This document shows, piece after piece, positions 1 through 7,951 of a DNA stretch of 61,733 nucleotides. The position numbers and the translations under genes were made by a program. Source of the DNA: Pseudomonadota bacterium (GTDB lineage: Bacteria > Pseudomonadota > Gammaproteobacteria > Steroidobacterales > Steroidobacteraceae); the NCBI GenBank assembly GCA_021790795.1, contig JAJYFU010000003.1, positions 1 to 61,733 on the forward strand, written 5' to 3'. Numbering within the stretch: position 1 is the first letter of the stretch; each line of letters opens with the position of its first letter. The notes under the pieces are model-generated. The model ran no database searches and was not told where the DNA came from. It saw only the letters and a program-made list of their open reading frames with translations.

Positions 1-236
1 CTTCTCGCGGCCCGCAACGTACTTCGATATTGCTAAGTCGTGAATCTCAAGACAGAGGCCGGTGATGCCAACGGTATTCGGATTGCTGATCCGGATCAGA
101 CGATCACGCCAACCACGCGGCAGTACCGGCGATGCCGCACCCGCCGCCTGGGGGCACGTAAGCGGGCAGGCTCCGGCCCGCCACCTTCCCTACTGCGGCC
201 GGCGCCCTATACTGGGGCCACCCCGGCGGTGGCCGG

Positions 237-540
237 GCGCTCGAAGAAGCGGGCCAGCCTTATGCCGTCCGTCTTGTCTCATTCAACGCGATGAAGGAAC
301 CGCCGCATCTGGCGCTGCATCCGTTCGGGCAGATTCCCACCTATGAAGAAGCCATCTCGCCCTGTTCGACTCGGGCGCCATGGTGTTCCACATCGCGGGC
401 GACCTGTTGATGGTTCCCGCGCTGCTACGGCTGACGCCCTCGGGCATGCCGGACGAATACCCGAACCTTGCCGCCGCAAGTGAAACACCACATGCCTGCA
501 CGGCTCGGCGGGCGGCGGACCTCCGCAACCGCACGATCCG
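237..540 (+). pseudogene. Glutathione S-transferase remnant, frameshifted and internally deleted
   Basis: From 237 one frame reads like the first helix and second strand of a GST: ALEEAGQPYAVRLVSF, followed by HLALHPFGQIPTYEE, the usual cis-Pro segment. Near 355 the frame shifts. It resumes as LFDSGAMVFHIA and then jumps to LLRLTPSGMPDEYPNLAA, which in intact members lies many residues further on. So there is at least one frameshift and one internal deletion of roughly 60 codons. The N-terminal strand with the catalytic Ser/Cys and the C-terminal helices are absent. The reading is by memory of family motifs; the 3' limit is approximate. Confidence 0.7.
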
Positions 541-589
541 CTGTCTTGCCCCCTGCGACTTTCTTATCACGACCCCGGGGGCCTGTGTG

Positions 590-1804
590 TCACTCCTCGA
601 GCCAGCCGTAAATCCGCTCGTATACCTGACCGGAGCACAGTAAGCCCAGATGGCTCGTGCCCGTGGCTGTCCACTGGTGCGATCGAGGAAAAGACAACCT
701 GCGCCACGAATCAGGATGGTGCCCGAGCGCGCTTGCAACGGGAACGAGCCCGTCGCCGATCAACTGATCTCGGTGACGTGCCGGTGCATTACCGATCATT
801 GCGGCGATTGTGTAACACTGTACGTGCCTCGGAAGCGGCAGGGAGCGGCACGAGTCGCCGCGGTCCGCAGAGCTGCCGCGCCCCTTCCAGTTCTCCTCGA
901 GCACGCATCCGTGACGCAGATCCATGATACCCGCGCTGCGCATCCTCCCCAGAACCGTGAACGGTGCGGTGCAGGGTGTCTTTTCCAAGAGCAGCTCGAA
1001 CCAATGGCCGGCACGCTCGAGCGGAACGCCGTGATGCGGTGTGCCGAGAAAAACCAGTTTGCGCAGTTTTCGGAGCCACGCGTGACCCGCCGCCGACGCA
1101 TGATGGCAGGCACTGCGCGCCACAAGACCGCCCATGCTGTGCGCAAGAATGGACACTTCGCTCAGTGGAACCGGCCAGGCGGCAACCATTTCTTCGAGCA
1201 TCCGCGCGAACGCTCGTCCGTTGGTCGCGATATGCAGACCCGTGTTGTAGTGTAGATATGCCACTGTGCCGGAGCGATCGCGGGCGAGTTCGGCGCCGTG
1301 GTTATGCCCTTCGCGCGTCCAGCCTCGATCGCTGCGGCAAAGCCCGTGCACCAGTATGAGCACTTTGGAGCTCGGCATTCGAATCCCAGCTGCGAGCCCG
1401 TCGCGCGTAAGCTCCAGCGGCTTCCCCTCGCGGCGCAGATGCATCGTCACTGCCAGCGGATTACCGGTCTCCGCAAGATAATCGCCCAGAACGCCGTTCA
1501 GCGCCGAAATCACGGCTTCGCGCGCGGGGGAAGACTCGATATGGCCCCGCGCGGGCGCGACGGAGTCCAGCGCAAGCTCGATGCCTCCGCCGACTGCACG
1601 CGTGATGCCGCGAATGCTCCTGTAGACCATCGCGGTAGCACCACTCAACGCGCCGCCTGCGATTGCGCCCGCAAGCCGCGCCGGTTTCTTCGCGATATTT
1701 ATATGAATCGCCTCCACCAGCCCCGTACCGCCGGCGATCGCATCGACTACCATGCGGGATACGCCGCGAAGATCGGTAATCTCGTTACGAATCACCTTGG
1801 TCAT
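590..1804 (-). CDS. Alpha/beta-hydrolase, lipase/PGAP1-like
   Basis: A 404-residue hydrolase. The oxyanion strand LILVHGL lies near residue 152, the nucleophile elbow AHSMGG with Ser about 223, a likely acid in GDGLVP near 353 and a late His in TSHLGLL near 388. The fold and elbow resemble triacylglycerol lipases and PGAP1-type esterases; the substrate is not predictable. About 140 residues precede the hydrolase core and include Gly/Ala-rich hydrophobic stretches (residues 45-85) that may sit at a membrane, but there is no clear signal peptide. The ATG at 1804 is preferred because GGGGAG stands just upstream; a GTG two codons earlier is possible. It stands alone, on the opposite strand to the GST remnant. 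Confidence 0.85.
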   Translation of the reverse strand: MTKVIRNEITDLRGVSRMVVDAIAGGTGLVEAIHINIAKKPARLAGAIAGGALSGATAMVYRSIRGITRAVGGGIELALDSVAPARGHIESSPAREAVISALNGVLGDYLAETGNPLAVTMHLRREGKPLELTRDGLAAGIRMPSSKVLILVHGLCRSDRGWTREGHNHGAELARDRSGTVAYLHYNTGLHIATNGRAFARMLEEMVAAWPVPLSEVSILAHSMGGLVARSACHHASAAGHAWLRKLRKLVFLGTPHHGVPLERAGHWFELLLEKTPCTAPFTVLGRMRSAGIMDLRHGCVLEENWKGRGSSADRGDSCRSLPLPRHVQCYTIAAMIGNAPARHRDQLIGDGLVPVASALGHHPDSWRRLSFPRSHQWTATGTSHLGLLCSGQVYERIYGWLEE

Positions 1805-1896
1805 CGACACTCCCCGAGTACCAGCCCTCTTTCACTAGACACCCAAAACCCTCGGCAAACTATCTGAGTTGAAGCTCAACGGCACGATAAGCGTGA

Positions 1897-2241
1897 TCAT
1901 TCGCCGAGCTCGACTGTCAGACCCAGCTCTGTCTCGATGATCCTACCGAGCGAGCTTGCCGACAGCGTGAACCCTGGCCGACGCCGGTAATCATCGAAGC
2001 TGAGCCAGAGTGCAATCACCTCATCGAGCTCGAGACCTGTAAGAGTGTGGCACACGGCCCTCGTGCCGTCGCTCACGATCCAGAAGCTGTGCCGGTCCGA
2101 GTGCCGCCAGCGCCGTGTAAAGTAGGGTTTTGATAGTTCAACGCAAATCTCGCCGGCATCCGGCACGTCTTCCAGCAGCCGCACGAGTGCGGCGGAGTCG
2201 GCCACAAGCGCTTGCGCGGAGGTAATTCTGGTTTCGCTCAT
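1897..2241 (-). CDS. Hypothetical protein, 114 aa
   Basis: I do not recognise this protein. It is acidic, with no signal peptide or membrane segment. The middle (WRHSDRHSFWIVSDGTRAVCHTLTGLELDE) alternates like a small alpha/beta fold and the C-terminus ends in a short helix-strand. Codon composition is typical of the neighbouring genes and no longer competing frame exists, so it is probably real. It lies 92 nt upstream of the lipase-like gene on the same strand, and could share its transcript. Confidence 0.55.
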   Translation of the reverse strand: MSETRITSAQALVADSAALVRLLEDVPDAGEICVELSKPYFTRRWRHSDRHSFWIVSDGTRAVCHTLTGLELDEVIALWLSFDDYRRRPGFTLSASSLGRIIETELGLTVELGE

Positions 2242-2648
2242 TCCGATGAGGTCCGTGGTGCGCTGACCGGCGCCCGCGTCAGTTCGCTCTCGACACCGGC
2301 GCCTTGCGCGGTAAATGGGGATGAATGTCGACTACGGGCGCCAAGTGCGCCCGGCCGAGCAATGTCAGGGAATCCGGGCGGCGCCGCGGAGATCTTAGCT
2401 CGGTCGATCGTAGGATGGCCGATACGCAGAGAAATCGTGAAGTCAGACGCGATCATCGGAGTGCCCATTGGAGCAGGGTAAGCCAGAGCGCAGCAGACGA
2501 GTGCCGGATTCCGGGACTCCGACCGAAGCCGCGGCGACTCCGACCTTGATGTCCGGTCAACTGGACTGTCGCTCCGCTGAGCCAAGGGCGACAGTCAGTT
2601 TGCCCCTCCCACCTATAGCGGTCGGGAGCGGCGCTGATCGCCAAGGAG
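2242..2648. other. 407 nt without a confident gene
   Basis: Open frames exist on both strands, but their translations are Arg/Ser/Ala-rich shadow-like text without a recognisable domain. No tRNA, strong hairpin with T-run or repeat was seen. Confidence 0.4.
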
Positions 2649-2939
2649 TCAATAACGACGCGAGCCGCCGTGGCGGCTGCCACTACCACCGGTCCGTTCG
2701 CGGTCCTGTGCGTCGTTCACCTTGCGAGAGCGGCCATCGAAGTCGGCGCCGTTGAGCGCCTGCGTCGCCCGAGACGCATCATCGTTCAACATCTCCACGG
2801 AACCGAAGCCGAGCGGGCGGCCGGTCTCGCGGTCCGTAATCAAAGTGACCTTCTCGACAGTACCGTGCTCGGAAAACAGGGCGCGTACGGTCTTGTCGGT
2901 TTCCGTGAACGGCAGATTTCCAACGAATAATTTCGTCAC
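2649..2939 (-). CDS. Small RRM-type RNA-binding protein with altered RNP1
   Basis: A single RNA recognition motif of the short bacterial Rbp type, 96 residues. RNP2 is LFVGNLPF at residues 4-11; the family phrase ITDRETGRP follows; RNP1 reads LGFGSVEM. The usual RNP1 has Arg/Lys before the Gly and an aromatic where Ser stands here, so two RNA-contact residues are changed. The tail is Gly/Ser/Arg-rich (GGSGSRHGGSRRY), as in other bacterial RRM proteins. Start: the GTG at 2939 places RNP2 at the usual distance from the N-terminus. A five-codon ORF (ATG at 2953) ends in a TGA that overlaps this GTG, so translational coupling is possible. Such proteins often bind RNA in cold or stress responses. 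Confidence 0.8.
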   Translation of the reverse strand: MTKLFVGNLPFTETDKTVRALFSEHGTVEKVTLITDRETGRPLGFGSVEMLNDDASRATQALNGADFDGRSRKVNDAQDRERTGGSGSRHGGSRRY

Positions 2940-3531
2940 CGCGGAATACTCATGAAAGGGCGCGGAATGAGGCGGGAGGTGCATCCTGCCTCCCGGTTCG
3001 CGGAGCTCTGCGAGGCGGCAGACATTGACCGGACGACGCGCCGGGAGACGGCGCACGGCGCCAAGGCAGACTAGCCGAAACGACGCAAACCGTGTCATAG
3101 AGTACAGGATTCCGTCGCAAACCGCCGAACTTTCGTCGCTCCTGCCGCGAATGAAAATCCGCCATCACTTGCGCTCGCTCTGCCGGGCGCGCATGCTGGT
3201 CCGGCGCGTTGAGCGCGAGATGCCGGCGCGACGAAGCGGAGCCAACATGACCAGTATTGCGGCGACGCTTGGCATTCGCGAGCGCCTGCGGCAGCGCGTC
3301 CTGCCTCATCATGAAGCGTGGCGGCGCCAGGACGAGTACGCTGGCGGGTGTTTGTGCGACGGCTGCGGCGAGCGTAGCACTTCCGCGCGGGCATCGTACG
3401 AGGTCGACTTCTCGCCAGACGTCACGCCCCAGTCCGTAAAATTGCATCGCGCACGCGTCAAGATCTGGCAGTACGAGGGCGAGAGCCCGCCTATCTCCTA
3501 ACGTATCCGAACGCAGGAACCGAAAAGAGTG
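2940..3531. other. 592 nt without a confident gene
   Basis: A 158-codon plus-strand frame (3025-3501) and a minus-strand frame (3095-3394) are open, but neither translation shows a domain or a plausible start context. The segment holds the upstream regions of the RRM gene (right to left) and of the gene at 3532 (left to right). Confidence 0.4.
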
Positions 3532-3945
3532 ATGAACCTTACCCTGATCGATGCCTTCCGCCGGTTCGGCGCCGAACCGGCGAGTCGATTGAGCAGCCTC
3601 TCCGCCATGGCGGCAGACGGCGCTATGGTACTCAATTGCCTGCCGGCGCACTTCGGCCACCCCGCCCGCGGGATATTGCGCTACGAGACCAGCCTTTCCG
3701 CCGTGGAGGCCAACTCCAAGGTCGTCACTGCACTCAGTGAGCACCTGACGCGCGCGCGTGATGCGAGTCTTCCGGTCAGGATGATCGTCACATTCCCGGA
3801 CGGCGAGAAAACCGGCAAGGGCGGGAGCTATCATGTCCGCCCTGATCTGACCGGAAGGATCGTGGAATTCGATGGAGATCGCTTCGTGATCGACTTTACC
3901 CGACCGCAAGCGGCGCGCACGCCGCTCCCAGGCCGGCGCAAGTAG
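3532..3945 (+). CDS. Hypothetical protein, 137 aa
   Basis: An unrecognised soluble protein. The first 60 residues look helical with a conserved-looking core (LIDAFRRFGA, LNCLPAHFGHPARG); the second half is beta-rich (SLPVRMIVTFPDG, GRIVEFDGDRFVIDF), suggesting a small two-part fold. No signal peptide. GTG at 3529 and ATG at 3532 are adjacent; ATG is chosen. The stop lies 6 nt from the stop of the convergent gene at 3952. The long frame on the other strand over the same bases has shadow-type composition. Probably real; function unknown. Confidence 0.6.
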   Translation: MNLTLIDAFRRFGAEPASRLSSLSAMAADGAMVLNCLPAHFGHPARGILRYETSLSAVEANSKVVTALSEHLTRARDASLPVRMIVTFPDGEKTGKGGSYHVRPDLTGRIVEFDGDRFVIDFTRPQAARTPLPGRRK

Positions 3946-3951
3946 CGACGC

Positions 3952-4356
3952 TCAGTGGGGCGGTGAGCACACCGCCGTGAGCGTAAAGCATAGGCGCAAC
4001 TGACACAGCGGCTTGGACCTGAATTCGCTCACCCGCGAGCCGGCGCATTCGAGCACGCCTTCGATCCGATGTGACGGATCCTCCACTACCGCATGCACGG
4101 CCGCGGCGAGCTCGAACCGGCCGTCGCAGTCGGCATACGGACAGGGGAAGGAAAAGTACGCGCGGGCCGGAGGGTGCAGAACGCGCGATTGAGGCACCGG
4201 CGTAGCCGCGCCGCCGCCCTCGAAACTCAGCTCAAAGCGCAGCTGCTCAACCGCCGGGAACATGGTGTGCAGCTTAGGCGCAGCCTCTCGGTCGCGGTGC
4301 AGCTGGGAGTAGCGCGCCTGACGCGTAGCGGTGCCGCGGGTCCTGCCGAGCCTCAT
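3952..4356 (-). CDS. Hypothetical protein with a Cys-containing core, 134 aa
   Basis: I know similar text only as a conserved hypothetical protein of proteobacteria. After a basic N-terminus comes FPAVEQLRFELSF, then FSFPCPYADCDGRFEL near residues 75-90, an ECAG segment and a C-terminal pair CQLRLCF. The Cys spacing could bind a metal, but no named zinc-finger pattern is complete. An internal ATG at 4263 (MFPAVEQ) is an alternative start; the longer form is kept because the preceding residues also look coding. It converges with the gene ending at 3945. Confidence 0.6.
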   Translation of the reverse strand: MRLGRTRGTATRQARYSQLHRDREAAPKLHTMFPAVEQLRFELSFEGGGAATPVPQSRVLHPPARAYFSFPCPYADCDGRFELAAAVHAVVEDPSHRIEGVLECAGSRVSEFRSKPLCQLRLCFTLTAVCSPPH

Positions 4357-4940
4357 ATTCCGCCAGCCAATGCCGAACCGCTCGGATCAACCGGCGGATC
4401 GTGCATCGGCGTCACGATCTGTCCAGAACCATTGGGGCGAGCCGTCCGGCACTGCTGCTTCTCGAACCGATGCGCCCTCCTGCTGAGTCCCTTCTCCTTC
4501 GTGACTTGGCGGTAGTTCTGTCTCGGCACCGGGTTTCCTCTGTGAGGGCGGATCGGCAGGAGGCATTTCGGCGCGGTCAGACCGCCGACCGTCGATTGGA
4601 TGACTGCCCCGACAACTGCGCGCCGGTCAGTGGTGATCTGCAGAACTTTGCGGGTACTCAACTCGCGCGAGGGCTCGCGACCCGCTCCACGTTCGATCGA
4701 TCAATACCGATTATGAGCAAGCCGATGCGCTCCTTTGCCTGATACAGCAGAGCCCGGTCCCTGGCGTCCCCGTCCACTGACATGGACGTCGAGCTCCTCA
4801 CCCAGCTTGTAGACCGCTCGCGCCCCGGCCATGTCGATTGCATCGCATCGCTGCTCATGGTTCACCTGTCGGTACCCGAGAGCTGGTATGGCTGTTTCGG
4901 GCCGTAGCACCACTTCCCTGAGCCGTCACGTTCGCCGCCA
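4357..4940. other. 584 nt, possible decayed coding sequence
   Basis: Two overlapping minus-strand frames (4701-4913 and 4658-4858) give text of protein-like character that changes frame midway (AVYKLGEELDVHVSGRG, then [20 protein letters not shown]). This looks like one broken gene, which I cannot name. The rest shows nothing recognisable. Confidence 0.35.
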
Positions 4941-5054
4941 TCACACTCGAAATGGCTTGTTCGCCTTCTTTTCCCGCTTCGCCGCTCGCTTCTCCAACAA
5001 TGTCTTGGCCGGCTTCTTCTTGTTGTCCTTCTTTCTGTCCATTCCCTTGCTCAT
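4941..5054 (-). CDS. Lysine-rich small protein, 37 aa
   Basis: A very basic 37-residue protein: it begins MSKGMDRKK, continues KKKPAKTLLEKRAAKREKK and ends PFRV. Small proteins of this look are common as unnamed hypotheticals in proteobacteria, and binding to nucleic acid or ribosomes is only a guess. Evidence for reality: a strong GGAGGAG sits 6 nt before the ATG, and the ATG overlaps the stop of the upstream gene by 4 nt (ATGA), so it is placed for coupled translation. The composition is Lys-rich in a GC-rich genome, which chance frames would not give. It was found by direct reading, being shorter than normal ORF cut-offs. Confidence 0.7.
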   Translation of the reverse strand: MSKGMDRKKDNKKKPAKTLLEKRAAKREKKANKPFRV

Positions 5055-5593
5055 GTGCCACTCCTCCAGTCCGAGGTAAAGAGGCGCAGCGAGTTCAATT
5101 TCGCCGGTCCCGAACCGTGTTTGTCAGGAACGATGGTCAGGCGAAGGTGGCTGATCGGGGGCAGATTCAAGCGCTGCACTTCGCGCTGAAAACTCGCGCC
5201 CGCAGGGCTGAAGGTGTACTCCTGGACGAGCGTCTGGCGGTAGGTCCGGCCCCCGTCCGAGGATACCTCGACGCTCACTTCCTGCGTCCTCGCACACGCG
5301 CAGTCCTCCACCTCGTAGATCATCCAAGAGACACTCTGCGGTTGGTCGAACTCCACGATGATACGTTCCATGGTATTTGACTTGGCGCCAGCCCAGAACG
5401 TGCTGTCGCGCCCGTAATGCCCATCGATCACGTTGTCAATCGGGTGGTCAGGATCTTCCGACGTGTAGGCAAGGACCGCGTGGTTCGCAATATCAATCTC
5501 GCCGGCGAAAGCGGCGGGATTCTCGCTCTCCTTCGACAGCAGCCGCTTTCGCACACCCGATGAGCTCGAGGGAGAATCAGTGTTTGACTGCAT
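5051..5593 (-). CDS. Discoidin (F5/8 type C)-like domain protein
   Basis: A 180-residue protein. Residues 40-170 match the galactose-binding-like beta-sandwich in pattern: a DNVIDGHYGRDSTFW segment (the Asp-Gly ... Ser-Thr-Phe-Trp signature), IIVEFDQPQSVSWMIYEVED for the strand carrying bound ligand contacts, VEVSSDGGRTYR, and a closing LRLTIVPDKHG. No signal peptide is visible, so it may be cytoplasmic or exported another way. A GGAGG lies 9 nt before the ATG at 5593. Its last codons carry the Shine-Dalgarno of the downstream 37-residue gene, so the two form a pair. The ligand is unknown. Confidence 0.7.
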   Translation of the reverse strand: MQSNTDSPSSSSGVRKRLLSKESENPAAFAGEIDIANHAVLAYTSEDPDHPIDNVIDGHYGRDSTFWAGAKSNTMERIIVEFDQPQSVSWMIYEVEDCACARTQEVSVEVSSDGGRTYRQTLVQEYTFSPAGASFQREVQRLNLPPISHLRLTIVPDKHGSGPAKLNSLRLFTSDWRSGT

Positions 5594-5894
5594 CTAAGCT
5601 CGCCTCCGAAACGTCTGCACGGCTCATGCTTGGGCCGCGCTCGAAGCTTCGATTGTCGCTGTAGCACATAACCCGGGGAGTATCCTACTGATCGGTAGTG
5701 TGGCGGTCGCTCCCCTTCCGGCGTGCGCAGGAAGCGCGTCCAGACTTCTGATGGTGAAGTGTAGCACTTTGCAGCGGAGGGCGCCTCGCCATGAATCCCT
5801 GCTCCGCGAAACGTCGCGGCAAGCCTTTCGCCGATAGCGCCAGCCCGCTAGCCATCAGGCGGCATCTACGGCGTTGCGTTCGCTGCCGGATTCC
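5594..5894. other. 301 nt intergenic, nothing recognised
   Basis: Upstream region of the discoidin-like gene. No ORF, hairpin or repeat stands out. Confidence 0.4.
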
Positions 5895-6260
5895 TCAGGA
5901 GCCCGCGCTGCCCTCGTGATTGCCCGCGGAATCGTTCAGTTGCGAGGGCCGGGCAGGTTCCGAACGTCGCCGCTGCTCCTCACGTACCTGCTCGAGCGTC
6001 AGGTGCGTGGCCTTGGCAACGACATCGAGCACAGCGTGCGCCGAGTCACGCGGCAGCGTCAGGCGATGCAATCTTTCCCACGCACGGATTCGCATAGCGG
6101 GAGTATTGAGTTCAGACGACTGCTCGATCCGTTCCCGCTGCGCGCGCTCCGCCTCCTCATTCTGCTCACGCATAATGCGCGTGGGGTAGCCCGTTGCCGT
6201 ATCGGCATGATCAGTCGCCGGCGATAGATGCGAGCTGAGATTCGAAGGGTTCGAAGGCAT
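5895..6260 (-). CDS. Hypothetical helical protein, about 121 aa
   Basis: An unnamed protein whose core, IRAWERLHRLTLPRDSAHAVLDVV followed by THLTLEQVREEQRRR, is a pattern I associate with small Xanthomonas-type hypotheticals: two amphipathic helices around a Leu-Pro-Arg turn. The N-terminal third is Ser/Asn/Asp-rich and likely disordered; a charged helix (MREQNEEAERAQRERIEQ) precedes the core. The start is uncertain: ATG at 6260 is taken, preceded by an AGG at modest spacing; in-frame ATGs at 6299 and 6344 are possible. No export signal. Confidence 0.6.
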   Translation of the reverse strand: MPSNPSNLSSHLSPATDHADTATGYPTRIMREQNEEAERAQRERIEQSSELNTPAMRIRAWERLHRLTLPRDSAHAVLDVVAKATHLTLEQVREEQRRRSEPARPSQLNDSAGNHEGSAGS

Positions 6261-6587
6261 ATGATTTACCTGAGGTGAATACCCCGTCCGAACAGACATA
6301 GACAAAGTCTCGCGCCCGTTTGCGGCCGCCTTTTGCGCTGGCACATTTTACTGGCGGAAAGCCACCCGGGGTGGCGCTGCGCGAGGCCGGACGAGCCGAG
6401 GGGCCCTGAGTTGCGGCCACTCTACACCGACGGCGAGTGCTTCGCGTGCCTTTCGGAATATTATCGGTGTCGAGGCGTCTGCCGACATCCGAGGGTCCGG
6501 CGGCTTTCGTAAAAATGGCGCACACTTGCCGAGCGTCGCCCTGGAGCGGCGCTTCGCGGGCACATTATGCGTAAGCGGAGGCATATC
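6261..6587. other. 327 nt intergenic, nothing recognised
   Basis: Divergent upstream regions of the genes at 5895-6260 and 6588. No convincing promoter, repeat or ORF was identified. Confidence 0.35.
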
Positions 6588-6695
6588 ATGAGCAACCATG
6601 CGGTTGAAGCGGGATGGCAGCGATTCCTGGACAGGCTGAAACAGCTGTGGGGAAAACTCGGTCAGGGCGGCAAACCCTCGGCGGCCACAGAATGA
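6588..6695 (+). CDS. 35-aa small protein, possibly CsbD-like
   Basis: The ATG follows GCGGAGG at good spacing. The 35-residue product contains WQRFLDRLKQLWGKLGQGG, reminiscent of the WxxxKGxxKxxWGKL helix that opens CsbD stress proteins, but the usual 60-70-residue length and second helix are missing. It may be a true microprotein or a truncated CsbD gene. It stands alone between intergenic stretches. Confidence 0.4.
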   Translation: MSNHAVEAGWQRFLDRLKQLWGKLGQGGKPSAATE

Positions 6696-7170
6696 GCGGG
6701 ATATTGCGATAAGCGCGGCCCACGCCGCACGGGGCGACAAACAACAGTATGATCATGGCGCCGGAAAGGCCATAATCAATTTATACAGCACGGAGTACAA
6801 CCCCGAAATTCACCGGAAAGCACGAGCTCTCGCTACCGGCACTTTTGACACCAAACTCAAGAAAACGCCAACAGCGTGACGCAGTCGCGCATTCGGCCGC
6901 ACTGTGTCACGAGCCGCCCACGTCCACGGCGCAGCCGCCGGCAATTCTTACATAATAGACACAGTCTTTCCTCCCTCTGCGCCCAGTACGCTGTTTTGTC
7001 GCGAAATTCTTGCGTTGGCATAATTGTTGCTTATGCACGTTCGCGCAACTGCTTCGAAGACTAATGTGACAGGGCGGGATTTCAGGTCGCGTCGTAGGTG
7101 GCATGGATCGCCGTCTACCAGAACAACCGAGTTGAAAACAGACCACATGATTCTGACAGCGGAGAAACCA
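6696..7170. other. 475 nt upstream region of the PEP-CTERM-like gene
   Basis: Holds the sigma-54 promoter at 7016-7031. Further upstream, CTGTGTC (6902-6908) and GACACAG (6958-6964) are a perfect 7-bp inverted pair 49 nt apart, which might be activator half-sites or chance. No ORF is convincing. Confidence 0.45.
7016..7031 (+). promoter_or_regulatory. Sigma-54 (-24/-12) promoter
   Basis: TGGCATAATTGTTGCT, preceded by T, fits the RpoN consensus TGGCAC-N5-TTGCW with GG and GC exactly ten bases apart. Predicted start near 7042, leaving a leader of about 129 nt before the ATG at 7171. Confidence 0.65.
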
Positions 7171-7929
7171 ATGAAAAGAACATCTGTGGCAATCTCGATG
7201 GCATTCGTGTCAGCGGCGGCCCTTCTGGCCGGTACGTCACCCGGGATGGCCGGAACGATTACCGGAAGCCAGTGGAACACCTCGGCCGTCATCTATGGGG
7301 GCGACACCTCCAGCGTAAACGGTAGTAACCCTGGCAAAAATGGCGATTCCTACATCGCCGCCTATTCCAGCTCCTATGGCGGGTCGGCCGAGCTGGCGGT
7401 GATTAACGATGCGCCAGGTGTGACCGATGCGTACGCGGGGACCCAAGGAAACTTCGGACTATTGTCGAATGTCAGCATGTCTTTCGACACTGCAAATTAC
7501 AGCGGGGTCAGCGGTGGCGAACCCTATGCGGTGCTCACCATATTCGATGGGAGTGGCGACTACTTTGACCTCGTCAGCGCAGACAGTTCGAGATCCGCGG
7601 GCGACGGTATAAACGCATCGACCAACGTTGGCGTCTGGGACTTTCAGACCAATAATTGGTTCAACGGCATCACTTCCTACAGCACCCCGGTGCCATTGGG
7701 AAGCCTTTTCGCTACAAATGATGGCAACGGCGTTACGTTCGGGCAGACGCAAGCCATCGTTGCGTGGGCCGACATGGGGCAGTGGGGCGCGACTGGCGCG
7801 AGCGGTACCGCCTACGTCAACGAAATGCAGGTTTCCGCGTCAGAGCCACCGACTTTCCCACTCTTCGGCGTCGGCTTTGCCCTCCTGGTGGCGGGGGTCG
7901 TGAGATCAAGGAGGCGCGGGACCGCCTAA
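7171..7929 (+). CDS. Secreted PEP-CTERM-like surface protein
   Basis: A 250-residue exported protein. A Sec signal peptide (MKRTSVAISMAFVSAAALLAG, likely cleaved after an Ala-Gly-type site near residue 27) is followed by a Ser/Gly/Asn/Thr-rich beta-type domain. The C-terminus is a short EPP motif, a single hydrophobic helix (FPLFGVGFALLVAGVV) and a basic end (RSRRR), the tripartite layout of exosortase-sorted PEP-CTERM proteins, although the canonical V-P-E-P is altered. The start is fixed by GGAGAAACC before the ATG at 7171 and by the upstream sigma-54 promoter. PEP-CTERM genes in other bacteria are known to be under PrsK/PrsR and RpoN; no prs genes or exosortase lie in this window. Confidence 0.75.
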   Translation: MKRTSVAISMAFVSAAALLAGTSPGMAGTITGSQWNTSAVIYGGDTSSVNGSNPGKNGDSYIAAYSSSYGGSAELAVINDAPGVTDAYAGTQGNFGLLSNVSMSFDTANYSGVSGGEPYAVLTIFDGSGDYFDLVSADSSRSAGDGINASTNVGVWDFQTNNWFNGITSYSTPVPLGSLFATNDGNGVTFGQTQAIVAWADMGQWGATGASGTAYVNEMQVSASEPPTFPLFGVGFALLVAGVVRSRRRGTA

Positions 7930-7951
7930 TGACACACATAGCGCGTTAACT

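Noticed and set aside
2950-3909. 319-codon minus-strand ORF
   Set aside because: It overlaps the better-supported plus-strand gene at 3532 for 380 nt, and its translation has no family features; GC-rich antisense openness explains it.
4658-4913. Universal stress protein pseudogene
   Set aside because: The phrase GLLIIGIDRSN hints at it, but the ATP-binding Gly motif and the rest of the fold are not visible in any frame.
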